In this document: positions 9,950 through 20,373 of the stretch, piece after piece
Numbering within the stretch: the first letter of the stretch is position 1
How the letters are laid out: each line of letters begins with the position of its first letter
Source of the DNA: JTS-RE37 sp041744575
Lineage (GTDB): Bacteria; Bacteroidota; Bacteroidia; Flavobacteriales; Flavobacteriaceae
Direction: 5' to 3'
Assembly (NCBI GenBank): GCA_041744575.1
Contig: JBGTKP010000005.1
Coordinates: 8,484 to 72,483 of the forward strand
DNA: 64,000 nucleotides
Made by a program: the position numbers and the translations under genes
Notes under the pieces: model-generated
The model's database searches: none
What the model saw: only the letters and a program-made list of their open reading frames with translations
Told to the model about the DNA's origin: nothing

Positions 9950-11260
9950 TCATAAGGCAAGGGTTCCAGCCAGTTGTTTCAGTATAATCTCGGAGAGTTT
10001 GGCTTGAAATTTGGCATTACTGTTGCGGACCCTCGCGTTGATGTAATTCAATTGAGCCGTTCTGAACTCTATGGTTGGGATAATTCCGATCCGGTACTTC
10101 TCTACTGTGATATTCAGGTTTTCCTTGGCGATGGCCTCGTTCCTTTCCTCAAGTTCAATAAGGCTGATATTGGTGAGGTAAGTCTGGAAGTTCGTCCCAA
10201 CCTGGGAAATGAGGTTTTGAGTCTGCTCTTCTATCGTGAGGGCGGCATTTTGAATCTGTATCTTGCCTATCTTTTCATTGCGGTTCTGATTGAAACCGTC
10301 AAATACGTTGAGGGTCGCGCCAAAGCCGTAGTTCCATCCCTGTGACTCTGCGCTTGTTGTAAAGCCAAGGCTGGATTCAGAGTTGTTAAAATTATAGCCG
10401 GTACTCGCCATGAGTGTCGGATATCGGGCCGCTTTTATTTGCTTCAGTTGCAGCTCTCTGATTCTTTTGTTGATTCTTTGTGCATTTAGTTCCGGGTTCT
10501 GCATTTCTACCATCGATTCCAGTTCAGGAAGTGCCAGGTCCTTATCTACAAAAATTTCTGGGATCACATTGAAATCGATTTTGGTGTCCCTTGCCAACAA
10601 GGTATTGAGTTCGATCTTGGTGTTGGCAAACAGTTCTATCTGCCGGAGGCGCAGGGTTTCATCCGTATTGAGATCTACCTTTGCGTTCAATACTTCGAGC
10701 TTGGAGGATTTTCCTATGGTAAACCGGTTATTGGCAAGTTCCACCCGTTGGTTGGAAATGATAATTGTGCTGTCAAGCGCTGAAAGCTGCTGCCTTTGCT
10801 GTACAAGATCAAAGTAAGTGATCATTACCTCCCCGACTTTAGTCAGGACCGCCTGCTGAAGTTCGGCCTCTCCCAACTGTTCAGTTTCCTTAAGTTGATC
10901 GTACAATGCAAACATGCGAAGGCCGTCAAAAATAGTCCAGTTTAGCCCGACCCCATAATTCAGACTGTTGTTCCGGGCATTGTCAAGGCTAACTGTAGAA
11001 CCGTCAGAGCGCACCTGAGATATATTCTGAATACTGTTGTTATCCGTTACAGTGGCGCCGATCGTCGGTAACATCCCGGCATAGCCGGGGCTTACCCCCG
11101 CTTCGTCTATCTTTAAATCGTTGGAGGCTATCCTGATCTGATAGTTGTTCTCAAGGGCAATTTTCACTGCATCTTCTACCGTCAGTATTTCCTGGCATCT
11201 CAAAGGGAGACAGATGATACTACAGGCAACTATAATAATGGCCTTTTTAAAATAATTCAT
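9950..11260 (-). CDS. TolC-family outer-membrane efflux protein
   Basis: 436 aa from the ATG at 11258-11260. The longer frame to 11323 would run into the upstream pump gene, whereas this start gives a proper signal peptide (hydrophobic KKAIIIVACSIICLPLRCQ). Two OEP repeats follow, each beginning with an A-I-x-x-A-L-x-N-N-Y-like pattern (first at about residues 30-45), and long helical segments expected of the periplasmic tunnel. Third gene of an adaptor-pump-TolC operon; only 1 nt separates it from the pump stop codon. It provides the exit duct of the first tripartite RND system in the window. Confidence 0.9.
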   Translation of the reverse strand: MNYFKKAIIIVACSIICLPLRCQEILTVEDAVKIALENNYQIRIASNDLKIDEAGVSPGYAGMLPTIGATVTDNNSIQNISQVRSDGSTVSLDNARNNSLNYGVGLNWTIFDGLRMFALYDQLKETEQLGEAELQQAVLTKVGEVMITYFDLVQQRQQLSALDSTIIISNQRVELANNRFTIGKSSKLEVLNAKVDLNTDETLRLRQIELFANTKIELNTLLARDTKIDFNVIPEIFVDKDLALPELESMVEMQNPELNAQRINKRIRELQLKQIKAARYPTLMASTGYNFNNSESSLGFTTSAESQGWNYGFGATLNVFDGFNQNRNEKIGKIQIQNAALTIEEQTQNLISQVGTNFQTYLTNISLIELEERNEAIAKENLNITVEKYRIGIIPTIEFRTAQLNYINARVRNSNAKFQAKLSEIILKQLAGTLAL

Positions 11261-11261
11261 T

Positions 11262-14200
11262 CTAAGTGGTTTCCAGGACTTTAAATTCAGGTCGGTGGAC
11301 TTTTTCTCTGGACCAGATAACATATAGGGCGGGAATAACGAAAAGTGTCAGGATTAAGGAAAAAACGGTCCCTCCCATGATTACCACACCCATTCCGATC
11401 CGACTTGTTGAAGCGGCTCCAAGGGACATGGCGATAGGCAAAGCCCCCAGGGCAATGGTAAGGCTGGTCATAAGGATCGGTCTCAATCGGGATTCGGAGG
11501 CCTTGAGGATCGCTTCCGTTTTGGCCATGCCTTCCTCCCTGAGCTGGTTGGCAAATTCTACGATAAGAATCCCATTCTTGGTCACCAGCCCGATAAGCAT
11601 AATCGTACCTATCTGGCTGAAGATATTCCAGGTTTGCCCAAACAGCCATAGGGAGAAAACAGCTCCGGCCACCGCCATAGGTACTGTCAGAATAATAATG
11701 AAGGGGTCTATAAAACTTTCAAACTGGGCCGCCAGGATGAGGAATATGAGAATTAGGGCCAGGCCGAATGCGAAAAGTGTATTTGAACTACTTTCAACGA
11801 AATCTCTGGACTCACCTCCGAGATCTGTGGTAAAACTGTCGTCAAGAACTTTGGCTTTGATCTCTTCCATGGCATCAATCCCGTCACTGATGCTTTTCCC
11901 CGGAGCCAGGCTGGCTGCGACGGTAGCTGACATATATCTGTTGTTGTGGTATAACTGAGGGGGGCTGCTGTGTTCCTCCGTGGTAACCACATTATCCATC
12001 TGGATCAGCCTCCCGTCCTGACTCTTGACAAACATGGAGGTAAGATCAAGAGGGGCGTTACGATCCTTTTTATCAAACTGACCGATCACCTGGTATTGTT
12101 TGCCGTTCATCAGAAAATAGCCAAAGCGCTGCCCGCTGAGAGAGAGTTGCAGGGTCTGTGCCACATCCAGTACAGATACACCAAGACTTTCGGCCTTTTC
12201 CCTGTCTATGTTGACATAAATTTCAGGCTTGTTAAATTTTAGATCGACTTCCGTATTGGAAAAGGTGGGATGGCTTTCCGCTTCGGCCATAAATTCGGGG
12301 ATCTTTTCCTGAAGCCTGGTGAAATTCGGAGCCTGTATAATGTACTGTATGGGCATCCCTCCCCTGCGATTTACGGCAATAGTCGGCGATTCCGAAACAC
12401 TGGCACGGGCCGCGGTATACTGTTGGGTCCACCTCGTAAGATCATTCGCTATTTCATGCTGTGTTCTTTCCCGGTCAGAAGGATCTACCAGTGAAAGAAC
12501 AGCCCTGCCACTATTGACAGAAGAAGATCCAAACCCTGGCGAAGTGATGATAAGACTCACTTTCTTTTCCGGGACAGAATCATTGATGAGATTGGTAAGG
12601 TCATTCATAAACCGGTCCATGTACTCATAACTTGCACCCTCAGGCGCCGTCACATTTATCCGGATGCTGCTCCGGTCATCATAAGGTGCGGTTTCCTTTT
12701 TGAGCAAGGAATAAAATCCACCGATCATAATCAGGCAGACCAACAGAATCGGAAAGCTCAGCCATTTTCTTCCCATAAAACTACGTAAAGAGGAGGCATA
12801 ACCGGTATTCATTTTTTCAAAATACCGCTCTGTAACCATATAGAACCGGGAATGCTTCTGTTTTCCCGGACGCATGAGGTAGGCATTGAGCATTGGGGTC
12901 AGAGTGAGCGATACAAAGGCCGAAACCAGCACAGCTGCCCCGAGAACCACTCCAAATTCCCTGAATAACCGACCCACAAAACCTTCAAGAAAAATGACCG
13001 GCAGGAATACGGCTGCCAGGGTTATGGATATGGAAATTACCGCGAAGAATATCTCATTGGAACCTTTGATTGCGGCTTCAACAGGTTTCATACCTTCTTC
13101 CACCTTCTTGAAGATATTCTCCGTTACAACAATACCGTCATCCACTACCAGGCCTGTAGCCAGTACTATGGCCAGAAGCGTCAGTACATTGATAGAGAAT
13201 CCGAAAAGCCACATGATGAAGAAGGTAGCGATCAAAGAAACCGGGATATCGATTAACGGTCGTAGCGCCATAGACCAGTTCCTGAAAAACAAATAAATAA
13301 CCAGGATGACTAGGATGATAGCGATCATCAGGGTTTCGACCACTTCGGTGATGGCTCGCTTCACAAATATGGTGTCGTCCAGGACCACATTCAGTTTAAA
13401 ATCTCCCGGAAGTTCCTTTTTCAGTTTTTCAAACTCCGAATAAAAAGCATCGGCAATGTCCACATAGTTGGCCCCTGGTTGTGGTACCATCGCAAGCGCG
13501 ACCATTGGCTGTCCGGAGTCACTGAGCTGGGTTTCCATATTTTCAGCTTCCAGAGCTGCCTTTCCTATATCGCTGAGCCGCACAACTTTTTCTCCATCTG
13601 CGCGGATAATGATATTATTGAATTCCTCTTCAGTAGCCAGGTTGCCTACCGTTTTTACAGTGAGTTCCGTATTTGCCCCTGTAAGTTTGCCAGAGGGAAG
13701 TTCCACATTCTGGGAAAGAAGCGCGCTGCGTACATCGGCGACGGTGGTACCATAGGATGAAAGCCGTACAGGATCTATCCAAAGGCGCATGGCGTATTTT
13801 CGCTGCCCCCATATCTGGACACTGCTCACCCCGGGGATGGTCTGCAAACGCGGCGCAAGAACATTATCCGCATAATCCGAAAGCTCCAGGACATTTTTGT
13901 TGTCACTCTGTACCGTCATGGAGATGATGGCCCGCGAATCTGCATCGGCCTTCGAGACCACCGGCGGAGAGTCTATATCCTGAGGCAGACTCCGTGCGGC
14001 CTGTGATACCCTATCCCTAACGTCATTCGCCGCCTCTTCAAGATCCTTATCCAGATTAAATTCTATATTAATCCGGCTGGATCCCTGATTGCTGGAGGAG
14101 GTAATATTTCGGATTCCGTCAATGGCATTGATAGACTTTTCAAGCGGTTCAGTGATCTGGGATTCAATGATGTCCGAATTGGCACCTGAATAATTTGTCT

Positions 14201-14342
14201 GTACGGAGATCTGGGCAGGATCAATGGATGGGAATTCCCTGACCCCAAGATAGGTGTACCCGATGATCCCGAAAAGGATAATGGCCAGATTGATGACAAT
14301 CGTCAGTACAGGACGTTTGATACTGACTGTGGATAAGTTCAT
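11262..14342 (-). CDS. RND efflux pump, inner-membrane subunit (HAE1/AcrB family)
   Basis: 1026 aa, the usual size for AcrB-type trimers. An N-terminal TM and two large periplasmic loops are visible. The TM4 proton-relay pair is intact in GLVVDDGIVVTENIF, as is the partner Lys region in TM10 (VTKNGILIVEFANQ). The gene follows the adaptor by 21 nt and precedes tolC by 1 nt, so the three form an operon. Energised by proton influx, it would export drugs, bile-like or other amphiphilic compounds; the substrate is not predictable. It is clearly a paralog, not a duplicate, of the pump at 20366-23515. Confidence 0.93.
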   Translation of the reverse strand: MNLSTVSIKRPVLTIVINLAIILFGIIGYTYLGVREFPSIDPAQISVQTNYSGANSDIIESQITEPLEKSINAIDGIRNITSSSNQGSSRINIEFNLDKDLEEAANDVRDRVSQAARSLPQDIDSPPVVSKADADSRAIISMTVQSDNKNVLELSDYADNVLAPRLQTIPGVSSVQIWGQRKYAMRLWIDPVRLSSYGTTVADVRSALLSQNVELPSGKLTGANTELTVKTVGNLATEEEFNNIIIRADGEKVVRLSDIGKAALEAENMETQLSDSGQPMVALAMVPQPGANYVDIADAFYSEFEKLKKELPGDFKLNVVLDDTIFVKRAITEVVETLMIAIILVILVIYLFFRNWSMALRPLIDIPVSLIATFFIMWLFGFSINVLTLLAIVLATGLVVDDGIVVTENIFKKVEEGMKPVEAAIKGSNEIFFAVISISITLAAVFLPVIFLEGFVGRLFREFGVVLGAAVLVSAFVSLTLTPMLNAYLMRPGKQKHSRFYMVTERYFEKMNTGYASSLRSFMGRKWLSFPILLVCLIMIGGFYSLLKKETAPYDDRSSIRINVTAPEGASYEYMDRFMNDLTNLINDSVPEKKVSLIITSPGFGSSSVNSGRAVLSLVDPSDRERTQHEIANDLTRWTQQYTAARASVSESPTIAVNRRGGMPIQYIIQAPNFTRLQEKIPEFMAEAESHPTFSNTEVDLKFNKPEIYVNIDREKAESLGVSVLDVAQTLQLSLSGQRFGYFLMNGKQYQVIGQFDKKDRNAPLDLTSMFVKSQDGRLIQMDNVVTTEEHSSPPQLYHNNRYMSATVAASLAPGKSISDGIDAMEEIKAKVLDDSFTTDLGGESRDFVESSSNTLFAFGLALILIFLILAAQFESFIDPFIIILTVPMAVAGAVFSLWLFGQTWNIFSQIGTIMLIGLVTKNGILIVEFANQLREEGMAKTEAILKASESRLRPILMTSLTIALGALPIAMSLGAASTSRIGMGVVIMGGTVFSLILTLFVIPALYVIWSREKVHRPEFKVLETT

Positions 14343-14363
14343 AACTCCGGTTTTAACATTGGT

Positions 14364-15419
14364 TTAGAGAATGATTCTCAGGGGCGTACCGTTGCGCAAT
14401 GTCATCACCCCTGACGTGAGGATCGTGTCGCCGGCATGCAATCCGGAGATTATCCTTACAGTACTGTCATTACGGGCACCCGTTTCGACGACAACTTCAC
14501 GTGCCAATCCATTCTTGGAAACAAAGATTTTTTTACCATTCTGAATCGGGATGAGTGCTTCGGTAGGAACCAACAGGGCATCTGTAATCATTTCAAGGGG
14601 CAGATTCACATTGGCAAAAGTACCAGGGTACAATTTGCCTTCAGGATTTTCCGTAATGGCACGCATTCTGAGGGTCCTGGAGGCAACCTCAACGGCAGGC
14701 TCGATTGCATATATTTTTGCCGTGTACTCGTCCTTTGAATCGGACGTGGTAAAGGTGAGGGAATTGTTTACCTTCATCCTGGAGGCATATTTCTCAGGAA
14801 TAGAGACCGTGAGTTTCAACTGACTTGTATTCACCAGTTGCGCGATCGTCGTCGTAGGAGTTACATAGGTGCCCGTCGAAATGGAACGCAATCCAATGGT
14901 TCCGGAGAATGGGGCTCTGATGGTCGTCTTGGACAATTGTGCGGAAATCAGTTCGGATTCTGCATTGGCAGACTTAAAATCGGCGCTTGAAATTTCATAT
15001 TCCTCCTGGCTGATTGCCTGTTTTTCCAATAACAGTTTGGCCCTTCTTTCATTCTCGGCTGCCAGTTGGCGGGCCGTTCCGGCTTTGGAGAGCTGGGCCC
15101 TTAATTCCACATCGTTTACCTGCAGCAGGATCTGACCTTTGGCCACCTTGCTTCCCTCCTGAAAATTAATACTTTCTACCACACCTGAGACCTCGCTTCG
15201 GATGTCTATCTGTTCATTGGCCTCAAGGGAACCAGATAGGGCAAGATTATCTTCAAACTGACGTGGCGTCAAAATCTGTCCCGTGACCCTCGCCGCAGCA
15301 CCAGGGCCACCCTGATTCATTTCGGGGGCATTGGCTTCCTTATTTGCGAGCGCCCTGTAAACGATCAGACCGGCTACGGCAATTATCAGTAAGGAATAAA
15401 GCAAGTATCTCATTTTCAT
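14364..15419 (-). CDS. RND efflux periplasmic adaptor (membrane fusion protein)
   Basis: 351 aa. An N-terminal hydrophobic anchor (about residues 4-22) has no lipobox. Next comes the split lipoyl/barrel-sandwich domain (IDIRSEVSGVVESI, then TTIRAPFSGTIGLR), with an intervening alpha hairpin of about 60 residues and a C-terminal beta-barrel and membrane-proximal domain. First gene of the adaptor-pump-TolC operon; a well-matched promoter lies at 15462-15494, giving a leader of roughly 35 nt. It connects the pump to TolC. The initiator could also be the Met two codons downstream. Confidence 0.92.
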   Translation of the reverse strand: MKMRYLLYSLLIIAVAGLIVYRALANKEANAPEMNQGGPGAAARVTGQILTPRQFEDNLALSGSLEANEQIDIRSEVSGVVESINFQEGSKVAKGQILLQVNDVELRAQLSKAGTARQLAAENERRAKLLLEKQAISQEEYEISSADFKSANAESELISAQLSKTTIRAPFSGTIGLRSISTGTYVTPTTTIAQLVNTSQLKLTVSIPEKYASRMKVNNSLTFTTSDSKDEYTAKIYAIEPAVEVASRTLRMRAITENPEGKLYPGTFANVNLPLEMITDALLVPTEALIPIQNGKKIFVSKNGLAREVVVETGARNDSTVRIISGLHAGDTILTSGVMTLRNGTPLRIIL

Positions 15420-15461
15420 AGTGACCAGGTCGTGCTTGGAATGGGCATTTTATTTATTCTA

Positions 15462-15494
15462 CAAATCTAATTGTTATGACCGTATTTATTTCAA
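15462..15494 (-). promoter_or_regulatory. Bacteroidota-type promoter of the first RND operon
   Basis: Minus strand: TTG (15494-15492), 22-nt spacer, TAGATTTG (15469-15462), an exact TAnnTTTG -7 box. It lies about 43 nt upstream of the adaptor start codon. Confidence 0.65.
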
Positions 15495-15669
15495 TGTTGA
15501 TTTTTATTTAACAAAGCCCTATGGAACTAAAATGGGGGTGTCTCAAATGCCATTTAGTCAGCGCTGGTTTGGAGACTTTCTTTCGGCAGGAAGACGGTTT
15601 TAGCAACCCAGGCTGCAAATAGACAACCCACCGGAATCAGCTCCGGCCTGTACCTTCCTCTCCTTTTAT

Positions 15670-15700
15670 TTGTAAACCAAAAGGGAGTGCCTTATATTTA
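15670..15700 (+). promoter_or_regulatory. Probable promoter of the BNR-repeat protein gene
   Basis: TTG (15670-15672), 20-nt spacer, TATATTTA (15693-15700), one base off the TAnnTTTG -7 consensus. About 100 nt of untranslated leader would precede the ATG at 15800. Confidence 0.45.
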
Positions 15701-15799
15701 GCGCCACGGGCCCTTAATAAGATGAAGATGCTTTCCGGGTACAGAATTTCTGGTAGTATGTGAGACTTCTTAACATCCTTAAATGATCTATTCAATTCT

Positions 15800-18700
15800 A
15801 TGAGACACCATACGCGTTTACTCCCTCTTTTATCTCTATTAATATTAGCAGTTGTCAGCAATATCACCGGACAATCCATTCCAAAAGAACCTTCCGGTGA
15901 GAGTCGGAATATTCCCAAGGCCTTCTATGACAGTCTCCAATGGCGCAATATAGGACCCTACCGGGGAGGCCGCAGTTTAGGAGTTGCCGGAAGTCCGGGC
16001 AGGCCCGATGAATACTATTTCGGAGCTACCGGGGGTGGGCTGTGGAAAACGACGGATGGAGGAAATGAATGGTCTGCCGTGACAGATGGCAAAATCAGCA
16101 GCTCCTCTGTAGGAGCGGTAGCTATTGCCGAAACCAATCCTGATATTGTCTATATAGGGATGGGCGAAGTACAGTTGAGAGGTAGCATCACCCAGGGCGA
16201 TGGGGTATACAAGACAAAGGACGGGGGAAAAACCTGGCAGCACCTCGGTTTAAAAGAAACACAGGCCATTGCCCGTATCCGTGTGCACCCTACCAATCCG
16301 GATCTGGTATATGTTGCCGCGCTGGGCCATCCTTATGGTGATAACCCGGAACGGGGGGTATTTCGAAGCAGCGATGGCGGTCTCAATTGGGAAAAAGTAT
16401 TATATGTAAGCGATAAGGCAGGTGCGGTAGATCTTATTCTGGACCGGACGAATCCTAAAGTTCTTTATGCGAGCACCTGGCAGGTACAAAGAAAGGCATG
16501 GAAAATGTGGGGTGGAGGGCCGGATTGTAAATTGTGGAAGTCGATGGATGGTGGTGATACCTGGACCGATCTGACCAAAAATCCGGGCATGCCAACAGGC
16601 CCGCTGGGGAAGATCGGGGTAACGGTATCGCCAGCGGATCCTAACAGGATCTGGGCAATCATTGAGGCGAATGAAGGGGGCGTATTCCGTTCCGATGACG
16701 GCGGTAAAAACTGGGAATTGGTAAACAATGAACGCAAACTGCGCCAGCGCGCATTTTATTACTCACGAATCTATGCGGATCCCTGGGACAAGGAAACGGT
16801 GTACGGGCTGAATGTTGATTTTTACAAATCTACCGATGGGGGAAAGACCTTTAAGGAAACACTGGAGGTACCCCATGGGGACAACCATGACCTCTGGATT
16901 GATCCGAATAACCCGAAGAGAATGATCAACGGGAATGATGGTGGCGGGAACGTCAGTATCAATGGTGGTAAGACATGGACTGAGCAGGATTATATAACAA
17001 CGCAGTTGTATCATGTGATGACTACCAGCGATGTTCCCTATCATGTGGCAGGAGCACAACAGGATAACAGTACCGTTGCCGTACCCAGTGATGGCTGGTC
17101 ATACATGCAGGCGGGAGGTCCCGGGCATGGCTGGTATTATGAGGTGGGAGGTGGTGAAAGCGGATGGATTACCCAACACCCTGAAAATCCCGATATTTTC
17201 TATGCGGGAAGCCAGGGGGCGCTACTAACACGATACGACCGCAGCAACGGTCAATCCAGAGATATACAGGTGTATCCAAGGTTTTTTTCAGGAGAGCCTG
17301 CCAGTGCTTTGCCCGAAAGGTGGCAGTGGACGTTTCCGATCATGTTTTCTCCATTGGATCCTGCAGTTATGTATACCTGTTCACAGCACGTCTGGAAAAC
17401 CACCAATGACGGACAGTCATGGGAGCGCATCAGCCCGGATCTCACCTATGCCGACCCGTCAACCCTGGGAGAAACCGGCGGGCTCATCACTATGGATATG
17501 AATGGTCCTGAAATTTATGCAACTGTTTTTGCCCTGGCCCCTTCCCATCATGATGTCAATACCATATGGGCAGGATCGGATGACGGAAAGATCCATATTA
17601 CCAGAGATGGCGGTAAGAACTGGACGGATATCACCCCTGAAGAACTCCCGAAATTTTCAAGGGTGAGTATTATTGAAGAATCGACGCACAGCCCTGGCAC
17701 TCTTTTTGTTGCCGCAAACAGGTACCAGGTAGATGACCGCCAGCCGTATGTTTTTAGGACGGCGGATTATGGAAAAACATGGACAAAGATCATAAATGGT
17801 ATTCCGGACGGACATTTCGCCAGGGCCATCCGGGAGGATCCCGAACGGCAGGGCCTGCTTTTCCTTGGTACCGAGCATGGCGTTTATTTTTCGATGGATG
17901 ATGGAGACCGGTGGCAAAGCCTGCAATTGAATCTTCCTGATACGCCCATCCGCGATCTGGTCGTCAAGGACAATGATCTCGTTCTGGGGTCGCATGGCAG
18001 GGGGTTCTGGATCCTGGATGATATCCAGCCGCTGCGTCAGTACCAGGTTGAAATGACAGACCAGCCGGTAGTCCTTTTTCAACCATCAGATGCCATCAGG
18101 GGAGTTTATGATGCAACTATTCAGTACTACCTAAAGACCCCTGTGGATTCAGTAACCTTTGAAATTCTGGATCAGAATGATACCCTGATTGCCAGTTTCG
18201 GAGGGAATGAGCCCAAATATAAAGTAGATCCGGACATTCCGGCCTGGGAACGGGCCGGCTCCTCAAAACCCACTACAGCCAAAGGTCTCAATACATTTAC
18301 ATGGGATCTCAGATATCCAGGGGCGACCGTCTTTGAAGGAATGATCATCTGGAGCGCCCGTCCCCAACGCGGACCCAAGGCCCCACCGGGAACCTATAAA
18401 GTTCGTCTGAAAAGCAAGGAATTTAATGATGCCAAAAGTTTCAAAATACATTTGGATCCCAACCTTAAAGGGATTACCGAAGATGATCTGCGTGAGCAAT
18501 ATGAACTTGCAACGCGCATCACAAAAAAGACCAGTGCTGCCAATGAAGCGGTCATCCGGATCAGGAAAATTAAACAACAACTTTTAAAGGGTGAAGAAGG
18601 TGCAAAGGAAGGTTCGCGAAAGAAAAGTACAACAGACTTCCTGGATGCCCTGACTCAGATTGAAGAGGCACTGTACCAGGTTAAAAATCAATCAAACCAG

Positions 18701-18940
18701 GATCCTTTGAATTTTCCAATCAAGTTGAATAACCGGCTTGCCGCGCTTCGACGCAGTTTGGAGGATGGGGATGCGCGCCCCACGGACGGAGCAGTCCAGG
18801 TCTTCAATGAACTTTCCGCGGAACTGGACAAACTCCTCACATCCCTTGATGGGATTATAAATAAAGAACTGCCTAAAGTAAATGAAGCGCTTCGGAAAGA
18901 AGGAAAAAAAGAAATAAAACCGGGGATCAGCGGGAACTGA
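15800..18940 (+). CDS. Secreted BNR/sortilin (VPS10-like) repeat protein, 'glycosyl hydrolase'-type
   Basis: 1046 aa with a signal peptide (hydrophobic LLPLLSLLILAVVSNITG, then Q). Residues about 45-740 are a beta-propeller built from many Asp-box repeats of the S-x-D-G-G-x-x-W type (for example KTTDGGNEW, RSSDGGLNWE, KSTDGGKTF, TRDGGKNWTD). A charged helical region follows and the protein ends KPGISGN. Such proteins are commonly labelled sialidase- or GH74-like because of the Asp boxes, but Asp boxes are structural and I see no diagnostic catalytic residues. A periplasmic or surface binding or processing role is therefore as likely as hydrolysis. It stands alone between two RND operons. Confidence 0.8.
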   Translation: MRHHTRLLPLLSLLILAVVSNITGQSIPKEPSGESRNIPKAFYDSLQWRNIGPYRGGRSLGVAGSPGRPDEYYFGATGGGLWKTTDGGNEWSAVTDGKISSSSVGAVAIAETNPDIVYIGMGEVQLRGSITQGDGVYKTKDGGKTWQHLGLKETQAIARIRVHPTNPDLVYVAALGHPYGDNPERGVFRSSDGGLNWEKVLYVSDKAGAVDLILDRTNPKVLYASTWQVQRKAWKMWGGGPDCKLWKSMDGGDTWTDLTKNPGMPTGPLGKIGVTVSPADPNRIWAIIEANEGGVFRSDDGGKNWELVNNERKLRQRAFYYSRIYADPWDKETVYGLNVDFYKSTDGGKTFKETLEVPHGDNHDLWIDPNNPKRMINGNDGGGNVSINGGKTWTEQDYITTQLYHVMTTSDVPYHVAGAQQDNSTVAVPSDGWSYMQAGGPGHGWYYEVGGGESGWITQHPENPDIFYAGSQGALLTRYDRSNGQSRDIQVYPRFFSGEPASALPERWQWTFPIMFSPLDPAVMYTCSQHVWKTTNDGQSWERISPDLTYADPSTLGETGGLITMDMNGPEIYATVFALAPSHHDVNTIWAGSDDGKIHITRDGGKNWTDITPEELPKFSRVSIIEESTHSPGTLFVAANRYQVDDRQPYVFRTADYGKTWTKIINGIPDGHFARAIREDPERQGLLFLGTEHGVYFSMDDGDRWQSLQLNLPDTPIRDLVVKDNDLVLGSHGRGFWILDDIQPLRQYQVEMTDQPVVLFQPSDAIRGVYDATIQYYLKTPVDSVTFEILDQNDTLIASFGGNEPKYKVDPDIPAWERAGSSKPTTAKGLNTFTWDLRYPGATVFEGMIIWSARPQRGPKAPPGTYKVRLKSKEFNDAKSFKIHLDPNLKGITEDDLREQYELATRITKKTSAANEAVIRIRKIKQQLLKGEEGAKEGSRKKSTTDFLDALTQIEEALYQVKNQSNQDPLNFPIKLNNRLAALRRSLEDGDARPTDGAVQVFNELSAELDKLLTSLDGIINKELPKVNEALRKEGKKEIKPGISGN

Positions 18941-18972
18941 TTCCGGAGCAATTATAAAACCTTTATTATTGA

Positions 18973-20373
18973 TTACCTCCACCCTCCCCCCAGGGCTGTA
19001 TAGAGGTCGACAATAGCCTGCAAGCGGCTATTGCGGGCGTTGACAATATCAAGGCTGGAACTAAGGGCGTTTTGACGGGCTGTCAGTACTTCCAGATAAT
19101 TGGCAATGCCATTGTCCAGTAATTCTTCAGAATATTCAGTTGCCAGTGAATAGGCTTCAAATTCCTTTTCTTTTACTTCGATTTTTTCTGTGGCTGCCTC
19201 GTAAGAAAATAAGGCATCAGACACCTCCTTACCGGCGTTCAGAAGGGCATATTCGAAATTGAGAGCCGCTTGTTGTTGCTGTGCCTGGCTGACCTCATAC
19301 TGTGTCCTGATACTTCGTCCATTGAGCAAAGGCTGCAATAAACCCCCACCCAGGCTGGAAAAAAATGAAGTCCCATTGAAAAGCTGATCCAGGCTGAGAC
19401 TTTGCAATCCTCCGCTTGCAGTGATTGTAAAGGAGGGATAGAAGGCAGCACGCGCCACATTGGTCAGCTCAAAAGCACTGATAAGGGCATATTCGGAAGT
19501 CATCACATCCGGCCGGTTGCTCAGCAATTGCAGGGGTACGCCGGTCACCAGGGGTATGGTCATTCGTTGCTCACCGAGCGTTCCCCTACTAATCTCCCTG
19601 GCCTGGCTGCCGACAAGCATTGATAGGGTATTTTCCAATAGACGGATATCCTTTTTCAGGTCGATGACTATGGAACGGGCAGTATACACTTGCGCTTCTG
19701 TTTGTTTAACAGCCACTTCGGTCAGACTTCCCGCATCTTTCAGTGCTTTGGTGGTTTCGACACTATTAGCCCTCGTTTCTACCGTCTCCAGAGTGATTCG
19801 CAATTGTTCGTCCAGGGCAATCAGCTGGTAATAGGCCGATGCGATATTCGACACCAGCCGGCTTTTTACCGCCTGATGGGCTACGCTGCTCTGAAGGTAG
19901 GTCGCCAGTGACGCCCTCCGGCTGCTTCGGATTTTACCCCAGATATCCGCTTCCCACGAGAGGTTGCTGCTGATTTCATATTGGTCCAGAGTAGAAAACT
20001 GGTTTCCGAACTGGCTGTTCCCTGAAAGCTTCTGCCTATTGTACCGTACTCCTGCGTCGAGGGTGGGAAAGTATCCGTATTTGCCCTGCTTCATGTACGC
20101 TTCTGCTACCATGAGTTGCTGAATTGCCACCCTGATATCGATATTGTTCGTCAGTCCTTCCTCAATAAGTCGCTGAAGGGGAGGGTCAGTAAATAGGTTA
20201 CGCCAGGGTATTCCGGCCATCCCAGAACTGTCCTGTGGCAGGCTGTCTGCACGGAAATTTTCGGGGAGATCCATGGCAGGCCGTTCATAGGTTCTCGCAA
20301 CGAAGCATGACTCCATAGTGAATGCCGTTACTATCACGGCAGTTATTACATAATATCTGACAGGCCTAATCAT
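18973..20373 (-). CDS. RND efflux outer-membrane lipoprotein (OprM/NodT family)
   Basis: 466 aa. The signal peptide ends at a lipobox-like MESC (Cys23), so probably lipid-anchored, as in OprM. Two OEP repeats are visible: the first around residues 60-260 (W-R-x-L-F-x-D-P-x-L-x-x-L-I), the second including LLSNRPDVMTSEY, the NodT-family hallmark L-x-x-R-P-D-V. Last gene of a regulator-adaptor-pump-OMF operon; its start overlaps the pump stop by 8 nt. It forms the exit duct for the second RND system. Confidence 0.92.
   Translation of the reverse strand: MIRPVRYYVITAVIVTAFTMESCFVARTYERPAMDLPENFRADSLPQDSSGMAGIPWRNLFTDPPLQRLIEEGLTNNIDIRVAIQQLMVAEAYMKQGKYGYFPTLDAGVRYNRQKLSGNSQFGNQFSTLDQYEISSNLSWEADIWGKIRSSRRASLATYLQSSVAHQAVKSRLVSNIASAYYQLIALDEQLRITLETVETRANSVETTKALKDAGSLTEVAVKQTEAQVYTARSIVIDLKKDIRLLENTLSMLVGSQAREISRGTLGEQRMTIPLVTGVPLQLLSNRPDVMTSEYALISAFELTNVARAAFYPSFTITASGGLQSLSLDQLFNGTSFFSSLGGGLLQPLLNGRSIRTQYEVSQAQQQQAALNFEYALLNAGKEVSDALFSYEAATEKIEVKEKEFEAYSLATEYSEELLDNGIANYLEVLTARQNALSSSLDIVNARNSRLQAIVDLYTALGGGWR

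Larger units (their letters stand above)
15420..15799. other. Divergent promoter region between the first RND operon and the BNR-repeat protein
   Basis: No supported gene. It contains a strong minus-strand promoter (15462-15494) and a plausible plus-strand promoter (15670-15700). A 60-codon open frame at 15421-15603 has no start context or recognisable sequence and overlaps the minus promoter. Confidence 0.5.

Noticed and set aside
11266..11958. 230-codon plus-strand frame opposite the RND pump
   Set aside because: Antisense to conserved transmembrane segments; no independent start signals.
15421..15603. 60-codon plus-strand frame in the intergenic region
   Set aside because: Overlaps the strong minus-strand promoter at 15462-15494 and has no protein-like features.
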